Positions 12,276 to 25,349 of a stretch of DNA of 64,000 nucleotides are shown in pieces. The stretch lies in assembly GCA_030686995.1 (NCBI GenBank), contig CM060686.1, positions 69,778,319-69,842,318 on the forward strand. Reading direction: 5' to 3'. Each line of letters opens with the position of its first letter. Within the stretch, counting starts at the first letter, position 1. Source of the DNA: Artemisia argyi (lineage: Eukaryota; Streptophyta; Magnoliopsida; Asterales; Asteraceae). The notes under the pieces were generated by a model, which did not search any database, was not told the origin of the DNA, and saw nothing but the letters and a program-made list of their open reading frames with translations. The position numbers and the translations under genes were made by a program.

Positions 12276-12652
12276 ATATTTTTGGCGAGGACACGCACTC
12301 GTCAAAGGTAAAGACACGTCATCACTTTACTAACTTAATCAATAGCTTTTTGTTAATCTTATAATGAACTGGTCAATACTCTGGTCAACACTTTGGCGAA
12401 GACATGTTCACGCCAAAGGTTTGTCAAAAGAATGAGAGGGAAACATTTAAGGAAATTAAAAAAATTGGGAAAAAAATGAAATTTGGTTAACTTTTTGGCG
12501 AGAACATATCCTTGCCAAAGGTTTTAGTCTAATTTTTTCCACAATCTGGCTTAGGCAAAGTCTGAACATTTTTGTTGTTAAGCGGGTTTTGATAAGGACA
12601 TGGGTGTCATCGCCTATTTCTTCATTGCCCGTTCTCATTTTTGTTGTAGCGT
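12276..12652. mobile_element. Remnant of a CACTA (En/Spm-like) right end
   Basis: Four copies of a subterminal motif (GGCGAGGACACG, GGCGAAGACATG, GGCGAGAACATA, each followed by a GCCAAAGG-type word) are spaced 60-130 bases apart. The segment ends TTTTTGTTGTAGCGTG, whose reverse complement CACGCTACAACAAAAA is close to the CACTACAAGAAAA start of plant CACTA elements. I found no matching left end, so it is probably a fragment. Confidence 0.4.
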
Positions 12653-12998
12653 GGGTGTTCAGTCTGATAGTCTACTTAAAATACGCTTTATCTTTCTTTC
12701 CTTTTTTTTTTATCGGAATGCTCCTTTTTTGACGCCCCATGAAATAGCAGGAACATTGATCATTTAGAAGTTGTTTTACACATTATGATTACACCTCAAA
12801 CTACATTATCAAACATTTTATAGAATAAAACAGCTACTGTCACTATTACTGTTACTTTTGTCAAACACATTCATTGAGTTGCTTAAATCATATTAGATAA
12901 TTTAGTTTTGTTATAACATAATTTGGTCGAATTTTTTTCTCAAATCATTATTTTCAAGCATTATTGTATCTTTAATGAAATAAAAAAATCCAATGTTT

Positions 12999-13193
12999 TA
13001 AAATAATACTTATTAATAAGTATCTTCTAAATACTTATTTCATTATTTGTAAGCAGAGCATAATTATTAAAAAGGGATATGTTAGCTAATTTTTTTTAAA
13101 AATAATACTTATTAATAAGTATCTTCTAAATACTTATTTCATTATTTGTAAGCAGGGCATAATTATTAAAAAGGGATATATTAGCTACAATTT
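12999..13193. repeat. Tandem duplication, two 99-bp units
   Basis: The segment from AATAATACTTATTAATAAG to AAGGGATAT(G/A)TTAGCTA occurs twice with a 99-base period and only a few mismatches, so it is a recent duplication. Non-coding. Confidence 0.9.
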
Positions 13194-13457
13194 TGTGTGA
13201 GGCCTTTAGTGTTTTTGTAGGTCTTTGAGTCATTTTTGTAAGTCCATAAATCTTTTCTTGTGTAATTTTAGTAAAGGATTTTATCCAATTAGCTACGAAG
13301 TATTTTAGTTGTAGCTAAAATATCCTCTTATAAAAATAAGCAACCCCAGAAACCATTTATATCAATTGTAGATCATAAAAACAACCATTATACATGTTGG
13401 ATCGCAAATTATACTTTTATACACGTAATCATGTATTTTTATAATACATTATAACAA

Positions 13458-13545
13458 GGGTTAATAGACAAATAAGTTATTAAAGTTTGAGAAATTATTC
13501 GCCTAAGTTAATATAGTTTAAAACGTTACAAATAAGTTACTCAAC
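13458..13545 (+). repeat. Left terminal inverted repeat of the Pack-MULE
   Basis: Pairs with the reverse complement of 29266-29353. A second, looser copy of the AAGTTACTAAAGTTTGA unit follows at 13640-13725. Confidence 0.8.
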
Positions 13546-13728
13546 TTTTTCTTACGGTTTACATAAGTTACTGTATTAGTTTTAACTATTTACAACCAGT
13601 TAAATTCCTACGTGGCATTGATGTATTATTGGTTAATACACAAGTAAGTTACTAAAGTTTGATAAATTCACATAAGTTACTAAAGTTTGAGGCAATGTTA
13701 ACTTAAGTTACTATAGTTAAAACGGATA

Positions 13729-13863
13729 ATGGGTTTGTATTTCCGTTCACTAATGTCTAATTCTGGATTATATTCTCTTATAGATGAGGATCTTCATGGC
13801 ATCAATCTGGGGGATAGTAGGTTTGTTGTGATAAGAGACGGAGCACTATCTTTCAGTTCCCTG
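13729..13863 (+). pseudogene. Captured PP2C-type phosphatase fragment
   Basis: An open frame starts at ATG 13729. From 13783 on it reads DEDLHGINLGDSRFVVIRDG followed by ALSFSS. The core NLGDS-F-VIRDG is the conserved block of the plant PP2C 55/80-type phosphatases, where Gly-Asp holds a metal-binding Asp. It is only about 26 matching residues, preceded by unrelated-looking sequence and followed at once by the AAAACG repeat block. It therefore looks like a single exon piece picked up by the MULE. It lies 270 bases inside the left terminal repeat. I infer capture from the position; the source gene is not in this window. Confidence 0.55.
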
Positions 13864-13864
13864 T

Positions 13865-14110
13865 ACAAAAGGATAAAAACGTATAATAACATACAATATG
13901 TAAAAAAACAAATAAAAACGCACAAAAATGTCTAAAAACGTAAAAAAAAAATGCATAAAAACGTAGATTGTTCAAAAACGTACACAAGCATATAAAAACA
14001 TATAAAACGTATAAAAAGCGTACAAAACATAACAAAAATGTACAAAAACGTATAAAACGTACACAAACGCATAAAACAGATAAATAGCAGATGAAAACAT
14101 ATAAACCAAA
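13865..14110. repeat. AAAACGTA-type short-repeat block
   Basis: Irregular repeats of ACGTATAAAACGTACAAAA-like words of 9-12 bases. The same kind of repeat, far longer, sits just inside the terminal repeat of the second MULE at 40585-42136. The - strand frames here (Phe/Tyr/Val-rich) are repeat translations, not genes. Confidence 0.8.
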
Positions 14111-15032
14111 ATTTTGAAAATAACACAAACGCCCGTTGGCTTAAAGGATAGACGTTGCAAGATTCTGCAACAAAAGGGACGAAACATGTAAATTTTATTT
14201 GTTGATTATATATAACGAGCGGGTAAACCCGCGCGTTGCCGCGGAAGTATTGTGTATTATTCTATTTGAATCCCAAATAACACCTATCAACTATAACTAT
14301 AAACCATAATATGTAAACGTCATTAGACATCAGTTGGCGAGCATATTTCATTCACCAATGAGAATAAGCTTATGTGATTCAACAATAAGACTTACCTAAA
14401 TTTCATTTGCTAACTTTAATAATGCAACTGAATCCCCTAGATATAAACCATGTTTCCTTTTATTTCAAAAATGATATAAACAAAACGAAAGTGGACGAAC
14501 CCTGAATCTTATGGTTTCTCAATTCTCATTAACAACCAAAAGTATAACCATTAGACAACATGTTCCAATAAAACCAAAAACTATGCAGCATGCCATTTTT
14601 TGTTATATACAGTGCTAATGTTAACTTATAACTTTAGAATTCTAATTCCAGACTTTGACGAATTTCATTAATTATAAAAAATATCGTAAACTAATTTCAC
14701 AGAATCAATATGCAAAAAATCATAAACTAACTTCACAATATTATGAGAAATCAAATATTTACTAAATCAATCAAAACCACCTTTAATTTAGCTGTGGTGG
14801 TGACGTCGAAGATGGTTGTGCTTTTCAGCAAAGATGATGATCGTCGGTATGCAAATGTTGTGGTGATGGGAGTTGTGAGTGTAGCCGTGGTGGTCTTCAG
14901 TGGTTACAGGAGTAGTGGTGAATATGACAGGAGTTGTGACGGGTAGGAGCTGAGTATGGTAGAAGAGCTATTCGAAAGAGCCTCACAAAGTTTAAATCTC
15001 TTCGAGTAACTGCACATTTAAAACATATCCAT

Positions 15033-15371
15033 AATCAACAAACAATCTCTATAGCCTCATGAGAAACAAATCAATTAAGAATGCATATGCAAGAAAAATG
15101 AGCCATGAACATTTTTTAGACGTGATGTATGAATTGTAGAAAGTATCTACCCTAGTACATGTGGCATATAACGATGACCTAAAACACACCTGTTAAACAT
15201 CTGCCATATTACTGAATTATCACAATGTATGACCGTTTCCACAATTGTTCGTCGTCCTGAGCCCGCCTTCAAACTTTCTTGAATAGCCTTAGCAAGGGTT
15301 AATCAACAAACAATCTCTATAGCCTCATGAGAAACAAATCAATTAAGAATGCATATGCAAGAAAAATGAGC
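15033..15371. repeat. Direct repeat of about 71 bp, 268 bp apart
   Basis: The segment starting AATCAACAAACAATCTCTAT occurs at 15033-15103 and 15301-15371, apparently identical. A second pair, GCCCGCCTTCAAACTTTCTT, occurs at about 15260 and 15369. This points to a local rearrangement inside the Helitron-like element. Confidence 0.8.
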
Positions 15372-15788
15372 CCGCCTTCAAACTTTCTTGACTGATTCAC
15401 ACATTAAATTAAACTTAAAAGTTTAATAAATTAATTTCATAGTTTATAAATTTCGCCTTAAATTTTTTTCTTTTTTTTTGCTGCTGATATTTTTTGTGAA
15501 ATGGTGAGGGTTACATATACATGCATTTTTCGACCAGTATAAAAGTAAAGGTATGATCGACCGGTATAAAAGTAAAGGTATTATCACAACTCTATGATTT
15601 GTGTAAGATTGGTAATTACCCATATTGATCAAATTTCCACCACCAACATCAGTTCCAAAATCCTCTCTAAGCACAATCTAAAAGAAAATCACAGATGGAA
15701 TGAAATATTAGGATCTAAAGTTGTGGACATAGATATTTTATTAAATTAGACAGCGAGTAAATAACTAAAATGAATCTGAATACTTACA

Positions 15789-15899
15789 TGTTCTGCATTT
15801 CTTTATGGGTACTCTGTATATCTTTATGGCTTCTTCGTGCACACGATTTGCATATCTTTCCAGAATACGCGCAACTTCATCAAAACCGGGCCGCCTGAG
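15789..15899 (-). pseudogene. Unassigned exon-like fragment
   Basis: On the - strand an AG acceptor at 15901-15900 opens a frame reading RPGFDEVARILERYANRV and continuing EEAIKIYRVPIKKC before a GTAAGT donor. It is helix-rich and gene-like, but I cannot name it. The RPGFDEV..IL segment recalls the C-terminal part of Raf-like kinase domains, which is weak evidence. It does not join in frame to the neighbouring fragments. Confidence 0.3.
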
Positions 15900-16218
15900 C
15901 TAAACAGAAACAAAATGAAATTGCAAATAAGTATCACAATATGAAGTATGAAAAATAAGTGCAAGTTGGATTCTTTAACATTTTTTGTTAAAGGAAAAAC
16001 CAAACTTTATCTATAACATTCTTTTGTTGACATGTTCTTCAGTACCAAAATTAGTGCGCCCATGTTGCTACTTGGTATGACCCTTTTATTTATCACAAAA
16101 AATAGACATGATCACATAGACAAAACACATCCTAAATGTTTCAACTGCAAGATCAGTCAGAGGTCACAAATTCACTACACAACCTGCTATGTTTGGATGG
16201 ATGTGGGTTAGAACTTAC

Positions 16219-16492
16219 TCTGGGTGAAACTTGGAACACCATTGAATTAGTTGTTTTCTACTTCTATCGATCCATAGCATCCTAGGAAACAGCTGCAAGT
16301 CACATAATAAAACAATATCGTTACACATATTTAAGTGTGTATTTACTTTTTTCTACGCTAAAACAACACTTTCAAAATACCAAACAGTAAGTACCTGAAA
16401 CTCTCCCATCCTTTTTCAATATCATCCTCTTGTGAACTTGTGGTATATGATACACCTTTATCTAAAAGTGATAGACCTTGTACACTCAAAGC
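16219..16492 (-). pseudogene. Possible GH32 (invertase / fructan exohydrolase) fragments
   Basis: Two exon-like blocks with splice-site-like borders on the - strand. The first (16492-16395) ends SSQEDDIEKGWESFR. The second (16292-16219) reads LFPRMLWIDRSRKQLIQW. Together they resemble the plant acid invertase / fructan exohydrolase region with pattern DDI-KGW, PR--W-D--GKQL-QW, where an intron falls at this same point in plant genes. The pieces do not splice in frame, as the first ends in phase 2 and the second needs phase 0. Nothing further downstream matches GH32. An upstream block at 16727-16667 (GEEYLNGKGRYESCNTHLII) is also exon-like but unplaced. I read these as decayed captured fragments. 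Confidence 0.35.
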
Positions 16493-17646
16493 CTGTGAAG
16501 ACACAATAAGATGCATATAATAGTTATCAATAATATACAACTATTAAAGAGACTCTAAATCGTCCCGTTGGGTTTCCTGTTCAAAAAAGGTCATAAAAGT
16601 CAGCCCATATCCCATATATCAGGACGCTATCTATTTATGGCAGGCTTAGTCTAAGCTATTCATACCAATTATGAGATGAGTATTGCAGCTCTCATAGCGC
16701 CCTTTCCCATTTAAGTATTCTTCCCCCTGCATAAATTATACATTGGTTCGGGTGAAACTAAATTATTTGTTCAAACTGGTATTGCACCGTTTTTATAAAA
16801 AACTGCTTCAAGTCAATTTTTTAAAAGAAATCGAACAGTAAAAGCATTTGTAATTAAAAGGCAAACTTTGAACAACCATAGTGCAATTGCCGCTCACCAG
16901 AAACAAAATGTGTTAGAAGAAGTTTACTGAACTACCAAAAACAACAAACACAAATGAATATCAAAATTATAACAATAGGTGATGTTAACAGGTGTTGCTT
17001 CAAAAATGTTTTAGTGACATAAGGTATTGTAGTTGCTTCATTTTTTTTAGAAACCCATGACATTGAATCAAAATGTTTTAGTGACATAAGGTATTGTTGC
17101 TTCAAAGATCGATTCACTTTTTATACAATAAGAGTAAACTAAAAGCTTATATGTACTGAATCAAATCGATCTTTGGTTCAGAATCAGAAAACGTCATCAA
17201 CATAACTAAACTACAACATTTCAAAAAAAAAAAAAAAGAAAAAAAAAAAAAAAAAAAAAACAAAAAACAAAACATTAAGTCTACCAGCACTAAAAGCCTA
17301 CTTATGGTGTCATATAAGCTAAAATCAGTCAAATATAACCCAACTTACAGTAAACATCTAAAATAATAGCCTTATTATTTTCGCTAAATTAGGTTCCCAA
17401 AACATAGTAAATATAAAGATATCACTAATTTTAGATGTTTCAGTGATCAGGTAATTCCGTTGGAAACAAATATCAACAGATAAAATGACTTATTATAAGA
17501 TTTAGGGCTGTTTGGATTCACCTTTTTCAGTCAACTATTATCACTCATCTCCTGTAAATATAAAGATATCACTAATTTTATAACCAATTCATCCAATAGT
17601 CACTCATCTCATGTAAAAACATAAAGCATACACAATCAAAAATATA

Positions 17647-20600
17647 TATCACACCCCCAATTTACCTGACTTGCAGCGGAATGGAATACCTGGGGGTGTC
17701 TGTCATAGCACCACAGTTACAGTTACATTGAACGACCTAAAGTGTCGTTTGGAAAAATACTGCATTTGATCATTGAAATAATCCAGAGTTTACAAAATGA
17801 GGTCCCCAAAATATGTTGCATGTTTATGAAAAACAAGTCATACTAGATCAAACGTTTACATAAGTGCATGAAATAATGATGAGACGCGTCGACTCCGCGA
17901 CTCCATGAAGGTCCAAATGCAAGTCACATGAGCTACCTTAATAACCTGAAATACATTGCTAAAACGTCAACACGAATGTTGGTGAATTCCATAGGTTTGT
18001 AAAATGTAATAATGTACGGCCACCACAAGTAAAAGTGCAAGATAAAAATCTCATGAAAATTGTACAATAGCCTTAAGCTCATGACACCGAAGCTATGACT
18101 GATGAAATTCTATGCCCCTCCCGAATGTTCTGCCGAAACATTCAAATGTAAAAGACATGACATGCATCCGCTTACTGTTGGTAATCACTACCACGGATGG
18201 AGGCGTCACCCTCGATAGATCTATCCACTCACTCTCGCTTAACGGTAAATTAACGGTTCATGATGTTACAGGGGACTTATCACATGGCAAGGTAACTTAA
18301 GCTATGTACATGTGTTTGAATACTTGGGCTCGTACTAAAATGATTGATGCAATGTATTCCCCCCGTGGGATTTGAAAACAATCAAAAATGTTGACTTGAA
18401 AACGGGGCTATGAAAACTCACCTTAACTGATGAAACTGTGATGAAATGAAATGAACACCAATGAACAATTGGCTGCCGCAACCCAATATGATGGTACCAT
18501 GAACATGTAATGAGCTGAAAAACAAGGCGCGCACACTAGCCGCAACCTAATATGAATGATGAATGATCTCATTTAGATCACCAATTGATGTTATGAATGT
18601 CCATGCTCATGTTCCTATACCACTCTACTCTTTGTAAAAACACTTGTTTTATCAAAATATATAATCCAAGAATTTGGAAAAATATTGCTATTAGAAAATA
18701 TAATAAGCTAGTTGTAATATATATATACTTATATATATATCGTATGTTTCCATGTTAGCGTTGAAATACTCGGGTTGTAATCCTTGAAAAATCGCCTTGA
18801 AATGATGGAAATATACTTGTAATAACTAATACTTCATTAGTTATAAAACTTGGTACTTAATATTATTTCTAGCTTATAAAAGTACTTCGTAGTTTTAGTG
18901 TCCATTTTTTATTAAAAGCTGTCAAATAAAAATGGTTTTAGCCGATATTCAAACGTGAATATCTTTGTCGTTACTTGTCCGTTTTACTTGTTCTTTATGT
19001 CCACGGTTACGTCTTAGTATGTAGTAATACATTTTGGAAAGCTCGGCTCCTCCGGGTTACGTCTAAAGCCTCTTTTTGACCGACGAAAAACGTCCAACAG
19101 CAACTATTTTTCCAGAAAATACTTTTCGTCAACAATCTTGCAAAAATCATAACTTCTTCGTTATAAACTCTTTTTAATCCGTTCTTTCGCCTACGGATTC
19201 GTTTTTGAAAGTATTTTCTAAAAATTTTGCCAAAGTTTCCTTGGTGTTTACTGATTTTCCAGGTTTTCACAAAACGGGACAGCATGTCTTAAACATGTTC
19301 CAAATCAAGTTTTCAAGGTTTATAACTAATTTCTAACATCACCAAACCTCTTGTAATCACCACATAGCTAATCTAATCCTACCATACACCTTCTTAGGGT
19401 GCCATGGACTCCTAACCAAGTTATTATAGCAAGGGGATTCATAAATAAAAAGTTAGGGTTTGTATGTTCCATTTTTGACAAAATAAATGGTGGTATAGCT
19501 AGTTGTACATGGTTTTTAGCATGGAAATCATGTAATACAAGTAAATATAAGATGATTCATGAAAAAATAATGTTGATAACTTACTTGAAAAATGAGATGA
19601 TTAGATGATGATTATGCTTGGATTACTTGTGTTTTTCTTGATTGATTCTTGATTAGGCAAGTAAAAGGAACAAGTTTGGTGCTTTAGCTTTTGAAAAATG
19701 ATCACTTGATCTATGATTATTGGTTTGGTCGTGGGTTTGAAGAGAGGAAAAGGGATGAGAAGAACTTTTATCTTATCTAAAATTGTGAATTATGATTCAT
19801 GAATTTTGGTAAAGTAAGGATTTTAGGGGTTTATTAGTTAAATATAGGTAATCAATGCACAAGGTTAAAGGGGTGGTTCATATGGCCGGTTTTCAAAGGG
19901 TAGAAGGGGGGGGGGGGGTAGGGGTACTTGGTAGTTATTTAGAAATCTTGTATGAAATATGTGCTATTTTGTGTTTTTAGTTACGATCGGGTACCAGGTT
20001 TAATAGTAATAAACGTTTACGAAGTTAACCGGGACAAAATAAAGTTATAATAATGATAAAAACATATTAAAAATATGTTGGGTACATTTACTGAGTGATC
20101 GGGTGATTATTGTTTAGTTTTCACGAAAACCGTCGTTATATTCATACGCGTACGTTATAAATAAAATAAATTTCCAAAATATTGGGTAACTGAATGTTAT
20201 AACTTTTATGATGTTAAAATGGATATAAAAATATGTCGGGACCATTGTGGGAATATTTAGATATATTCGTCGTGTATAAACCGGGTGTTAACGTTTACTA
20301 TAAATACTTATACGTAAAAACGTTAAATGTACTGAATATAGAAATTTGAAAATCCTGAGAGTGGTATAACATGAAAATGCTGTTATGATGATATGCAGAC
20401 TATCTCCAGTCCGTATGCAGTGTTCTTAACACTAATGAAATGAATTCGCACCTAAACCAATCCGGTTACGCGAATTTGAATACCCGTAAACTAAATTTAC
20501 GATGAAATGTGTAATGCACGTGAATGATGAAATCTTTTCCCGCAATGAATAGTGTTCCATGAATAGTAAATTTCCCAAAAGTTTCTCAGAATATCAAATT

Positions 20601-20712
20601 GACCTCGAAAACGATGAATAGTAAAACGATGAATAGTGTTTTGATGAATAGTGTTTGATGAATAGTGTTTTTCCAAAGTTCGGGAAATGACCTGAAATGG
20701 TGAGTTGTGACA
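17647..20712 (-). repeat. 3' LTR (left copy), 3066 bp
   Basis: Nearly identical to 25370-28425. By eye I count about eleven single-base differences, mostly transitions, a G-run of 13 versus 17, and one extra 14-base unit of a GATGAATAGTGTTT tandem repeat near 20630-20670. Any frames inside it are chance frames, repeated exactly in the other LTR. Confidence 0.9.
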
Positions 20713-20724
20713 TTCTTCCCCTCT
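20713..20724 (-). promoter_or_regulatory. Polypurine tract
   Basis: On the - strand AGAGGGGAAGAA lies directly before the 3' LTR start TGTCACA, the expected place for plus-strand DNA priming. Confidence 0.75.
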
Positions 20725-20749
20725 AAAAGGAACTTCGTCCCGAAGTTCA

Positions 20750-21110
20750 GTTTATGTTGGTTTCTGAAAACATAAATGTGAAAAGGTGATGATGTTCGAG
20801 AATTCCAGCGAACTCTAACGATAGGAATTCGACTCTGTTTCAACTGTTTGACCACACGGTCCATGATTTCTGTTGGTTCTCTTACAAGGTCTGAGATTGT
20901 CATTTGGGATGGATCCCTTCCAATGGAATCATGAGTGACTCATCTGAAAGTCATTTCTGGGGATCTGAAAATGTGAAATATGTTCGTGTAATCCTGTTGT
21001 TCTCTGGCAATGTTCAAATCTGACGGCCACTAGGCCTACCCTGTCTGAAATATAAATGGTCCAGTGTATATTGGTGTAACTTTCCAAGTTTTCTGAACGA
21101 TAACATGCCT
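20750..21110 (-). pseudogene. Integrase C-terminal remnant of the gypsy element
   Basis: The - strand frame ending near 20750 reads EPTEIMDRVVKQLKQSRIPI and continues VRVRWNSRTSSPF, matching the conserved end of Tekay-type chromovirus integrases (EPVEI-DRE-K-L---IP-VKVRWNS). About 150 bases upstream, broken frames recall the KLSPRYIGPF and VAYRL part of the same domain, interrupted by stops. Integrase would insert the cDNA; this copy cannot make it. Confidence 0.65.
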
Positions 21111-23949
21111 TTCCTAGGCAGAACTTTCTGCATAACTCTGCAGAACTTGAAGTTTTAATGGTTTATGACTTATTGAACTTGTAACTGATTCTTGACTTGT
21201 AGAAAATTTTTGGTTATCTCATGAATGCCTACTGAACTAGTGAGTTGAGCTTTTTCTGAGTTTGGCCCATCAATCGATGGTCTGCGCTTCTTAATGTTTT
21301 AAATGTGGTACTGGTAATATATACCGCTGAATTATGCCAGAATTCAAGTTTGTATGCTAGTTGGTCGATTCTAAAATGAATCTTAAATAGTCCAATATGC
21401 TAAAGGTTCAACCTTTCTTGTTATCCAATTTGTATCATGCCAATCCAAGGCAATGCTTTTAACTTAGTTTGTTCTCTAACTTGAATCCGGATGGTTTGTT
21501 GTTCAGGATACTCAATCCAAATGATGTGTGTTATGTACCAACCTAACTTCTGCCAGTTTCTCGCTGTTGGTGTAATAACTATTGTTGTAGATGAATTTGA
21601 TTTATGTTGAGTGATTAGTCCAACCATTTCTAGGGTCAATCACTCATGCTCTGAGCATACCTTCCTATGTTTGAATTGTTCTCTCGCTTTGACCATCGGC
21701 CTGAGGATGATAAGTGATGTTTCCATCTAAATGGGTTTCTGAAGGAAATTCTGTAATGATTACTTGAAGTCCATGGTGAATCGGTTTCCTTAATAGGAAT
21801 AACTGAAATGGGTACAATAAACCTTTGTGACTAATCCCACAACGTTCGGTCCTTCGAACTTGGCATTATAGGTAACAATTTGATTCCTTGTGTTTTGTTC
21901 CAACGGATGATAAGACATATGTCCTTCTTTGTCTATTGGGTTTGGTCTCCACTACTGAAGTTCGTGATCAATTTGTGATGTTCCTCCTAATTCCTTCATC
22001 ACATAATCCAAATATTCTCTATTGTCAAGTCACAAATCCTAAATGCATAAGCGATGTTGTAGGGAAAGTGGTTCTGGAAATTTGTCTTGCGATTGTGAGT
22101 TTTAGTTGAAATCCTTTTCTGAATAAACGAATTTAGAAAATGGAGCAGATGATTTACTAAGTAATATTTTTCCTGATGATTCAAAATCCAGTAGTTATGA
22201 AATAGGAACTGTTTTCAAACATGTTGTGATTAAGACTGCTTACCAAAGTTTGATGTCTATGTATATTTCTCATTGTACAATAGTGTTGCTAAAGTTTGAC
22301 CAAAAAGGATCGTACTTGTTCAAGATAGGAATTTCAGAAATCATTTTTCCACAAGGTATGTGATTTATGTAAACGCATCAACTTTATTTAAAAGTGAAAA
22401 CACTGACAAGGATAAAATGGTAGTATAGAAAATGTTCGCTTAAATGCATGGATGTCTAACACTTAGTTCCTGAGGTTGTATAATGTCTATTGATGGTTAT
22501 CTGGCATAACTACAAGCATAGGCATTTAGACTAACTTAAGTCCTGAAATTGTTTATCGTTGTAATTGGCAAGACGAAGGTATCACTTGATGTTGTGTCGA
22601 TGAATGTCTATTCTGTTTTCCCATGTAGATGAGGAGATATGTTTCGGTTTGATCCCTTGCTTGGTATGAAGGTGAGGTTATCTGAAATTTCTAGACATAA
22701 TGCCTTAGAGGAATCTGCATCGATATTCTTGATTCAAACAATTGTCCTTTGTGAAAATTTACTGCAGGAAAGTTTATGTATGGATGAGGCCATGTTTAAA
22801 TGAAATGCTCTACAGTCTCAATTAGAAGCTTGGTTTATTTCTATTGTGTTGTCCTGCGGACATTTATATTGAGTTCAATCCTGTAGCTCAGTCTAGCTAG
22901 TACCCTTAAACGATAGAATTTGACAACTAAGTCAGAGATGGTGATTCAGATAGTCTCGCAGTATCTTAGGATTGTTGAGTTATGAATTCTCTCACTATAT
23001 ACTTCTAGTTCTGTTTAGTAGTTCTGTAATCCTTTCATTGCTTTTATTGTATATAGGAATCCTGCATGTAATTGATATGGAAAGTCTCTCCTAGAGAAGT
23101 CAATGGGAAAATCCAACTTAATGGCTAAGTGAGTGACAGGTAGGGTAAGTATCCAGGGATAGTTCGGCAAAAGGGATGTTTATGAAAGAGTTCCTTTGTT
23201 TACAAAGCTTTCGAATGAAGATTGTTATTAACAATCCTTTGAAAAAGTAATTATTTCCTTCATGGCATAATCCTTCCTGAATTTTACATAGGTGATCAGG
23301 CTATGTATAATTGAGGACTAATGATGCGATGTTGGATTTTGTCAAAATATCATAACTTTTATCAAAAGTTTTAGATGGTGTTCAACGCATTGTTATTAAA
23401 ATGGTATCCTGATATTTTCTTTCAAGTAACATGAAAATTGCTTCGCGTAACAATAGTAAATACTTGGTGTAATGACAGAAAATCAATTTATAGGATGGTA
23501 ATAAAATAGCTTACTTCAGAAATTTTTCTGTAAACCAGTTTCCCCATATGATAGTAAAATAGCTTGAATGGTGTATTGGATACGTGGGTGAATCTTGTTG
23601 AATGGTAATAGTCTACTAATTTGTCAAAAACGAAATCAACCTAATTCCTGATGAGACAATGCTAAAATGTTGCGAAACGATTGAAGTCTGAGCAATTGGG
23701 ATAAAAATGGAGTAAACAATGGTTATGATTATCACAGAGGTAACAAAGGATAGATACTACATTGGATAGGAAAGTGCTTAATACAACTAGGTCATGTCAT
23801 CGTACCAATGGTAAGTACAAAAGGAAAGATACAATCCCTAAAGGGCTCGAACTACGGTTTATATATTGAAACAAAGCTCCTGCTGCTGAAGTATTGTTGT
23901 TATCCTTGATGTTGTTAATATCCTGGCGGTTCTCTTTCAACAGTTCACT

Positions 23950-24258
23950 TTATTCCTCGAGCGATTCAGTCTTGATTCCAAGTTCCTGATTTTCCTTGTC
24001 CCTTAGCTCCGGGCAGTCATTCTTGAAATGCCCTAAGTTTCCACATTTGAAGCAACTCCCTGGGATTTTCTGATTTGTGAGTTTCCTTTGCCTCGATCGC
24101 CATTTTGATAGCTTCAGACATGGCATCGGGTTCCCATGCAATGACCAACATACGAATTTCATTTGAGAGTCCCCCATAAATTCCACGTGAGTAAGTTCCT
24201 TAGTGAGGGCGGTGGTTATGTTCTTGGCAATGACTTGTCCAACAGTAGCTTGCGTCAT
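23950..24258 (-). pseudogene. Gag fragment with CCHC zinc knuckle
   Basis: A 102-codon - strand frame contains CFKCGNLGHFKNDC, a perfect C-X2-C-X4-H-X4-C retroviral-type zinc knuckle. In Gag this binds the element RNA and helps package it. An aspartate/glutamate-rich tail follows to the stop, and upstream sequence is lysine/arginine-rich, as in Gag. The rest of Gag is out of frame. Confidence 0.75.
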
Positions 24259-25349
24259 GCTTGAAGTGGTTTGCTTAGATCTCTCTTCTTCAAATCATAA
24301 GTGACCATGAGGGTATATAGTTAATCAAAGCCATCATATTCACAACACATGAATATAATACATGAAAATTTCGGTCTACGTGAACCGGTATCACAAATAG
24401 CACAACCATTTCTTACATAGTAGAGTCACACTTGATATATTTGTTTGTACAACAATCAAAAGACAACAAGTTCTTTAGACTATGTCCCACACTTTCTGTG
24501 GCTAGGATAATAGTAAAAGCTAGTGAGGATATAAGTCTGGTCCAGGGACTTCCTGGTGTCCCTCTGTGTGAAATCAGGTTTGTGGCATCATAAGGTCGAG
24601 ATAGTCCTGAAGTGGTGTCTGAAGTTGTGCATCTATCAAATCTTAGATAATGTAGGTTCTGAACCATTCCTGAAGAATCTGCGGATGTTTCTGTTGAGTC
24701 CGTGTTATTGGTATTATCTACTAGATGTCATCTAGTTCATGGCAAGTGGGAATGGAAAAGGAAATGACAATGATGGTACTAGTGAATGAAATACTAACCT
24801 CTTTCGCGCTACCTCGCGACATCCAAAAGGTAAAACTAAAGTACACACTGTGGGAAGGCCAATAGTGTAATAAGTAACTGATGGTGGTGATAGTACCTGA
24901 GTAGTAAGTGCCCTACTAGTGATGGAAAGAAAACACACTATCTTCCTTGCGATAAGCATCCTAAGAAGTCCATTAAGATTAATTCTGAATACACTACCAA
25001 AAGGCATTCTATGTACGGGCTGAATGATAGGAAAACCCTGTTCCTATGGCAAATCAATAGTACTAATGGTGGTGTAAATGCAACTGGTGGTATAATGGTA
25101 GTGGAAGATGACAAAGCATCTTCAATGTCGGAATCCGATAATAGGATGTCAGGGTGAGTATCTGAAGACATGTCACTTGTGAACCAGGTCAATAAAATGA
25201 TGAACATATACGGATATGAGTATAAATAACTCGCACAGGGTATGTATGAAACAACATGTATTATGATTATGCACTTATGATGAAATGATGAGATGCTATG
25301 CTGATGTGGTTATAGTCTAGGGTCCAAGATACATCCTAGTTCGCTATAA

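Larger units (their letters stand above)
20725..25349 (-). pseudogene. Decayed gag-pol interior
   Basis: About 4.6 kb between LTRs. Intact chromovirus gag-pol needs roughly 4.5 kb of open frame; here no frame exceeds about 100 codons. The order of remnants on the - strand is Gag zinc knuckle (near 24000), then pol (21-23.7 kb, mostly unreadable), then the integrase tail (20.8 kb). That is the normal gypsy order. Confidence 0.6.

Noticed and set aside
13853..14187. Phe/Tyr-rich frames on the - strand
   Set aside because: Same reason: translation of AAAACGTA repeats.
18112..19608. Three small frames repeated exactly at 25835-27331
   Set aside because: They lie in the two LTRs and are repeated because the LTRs are repeated; no domain seen.
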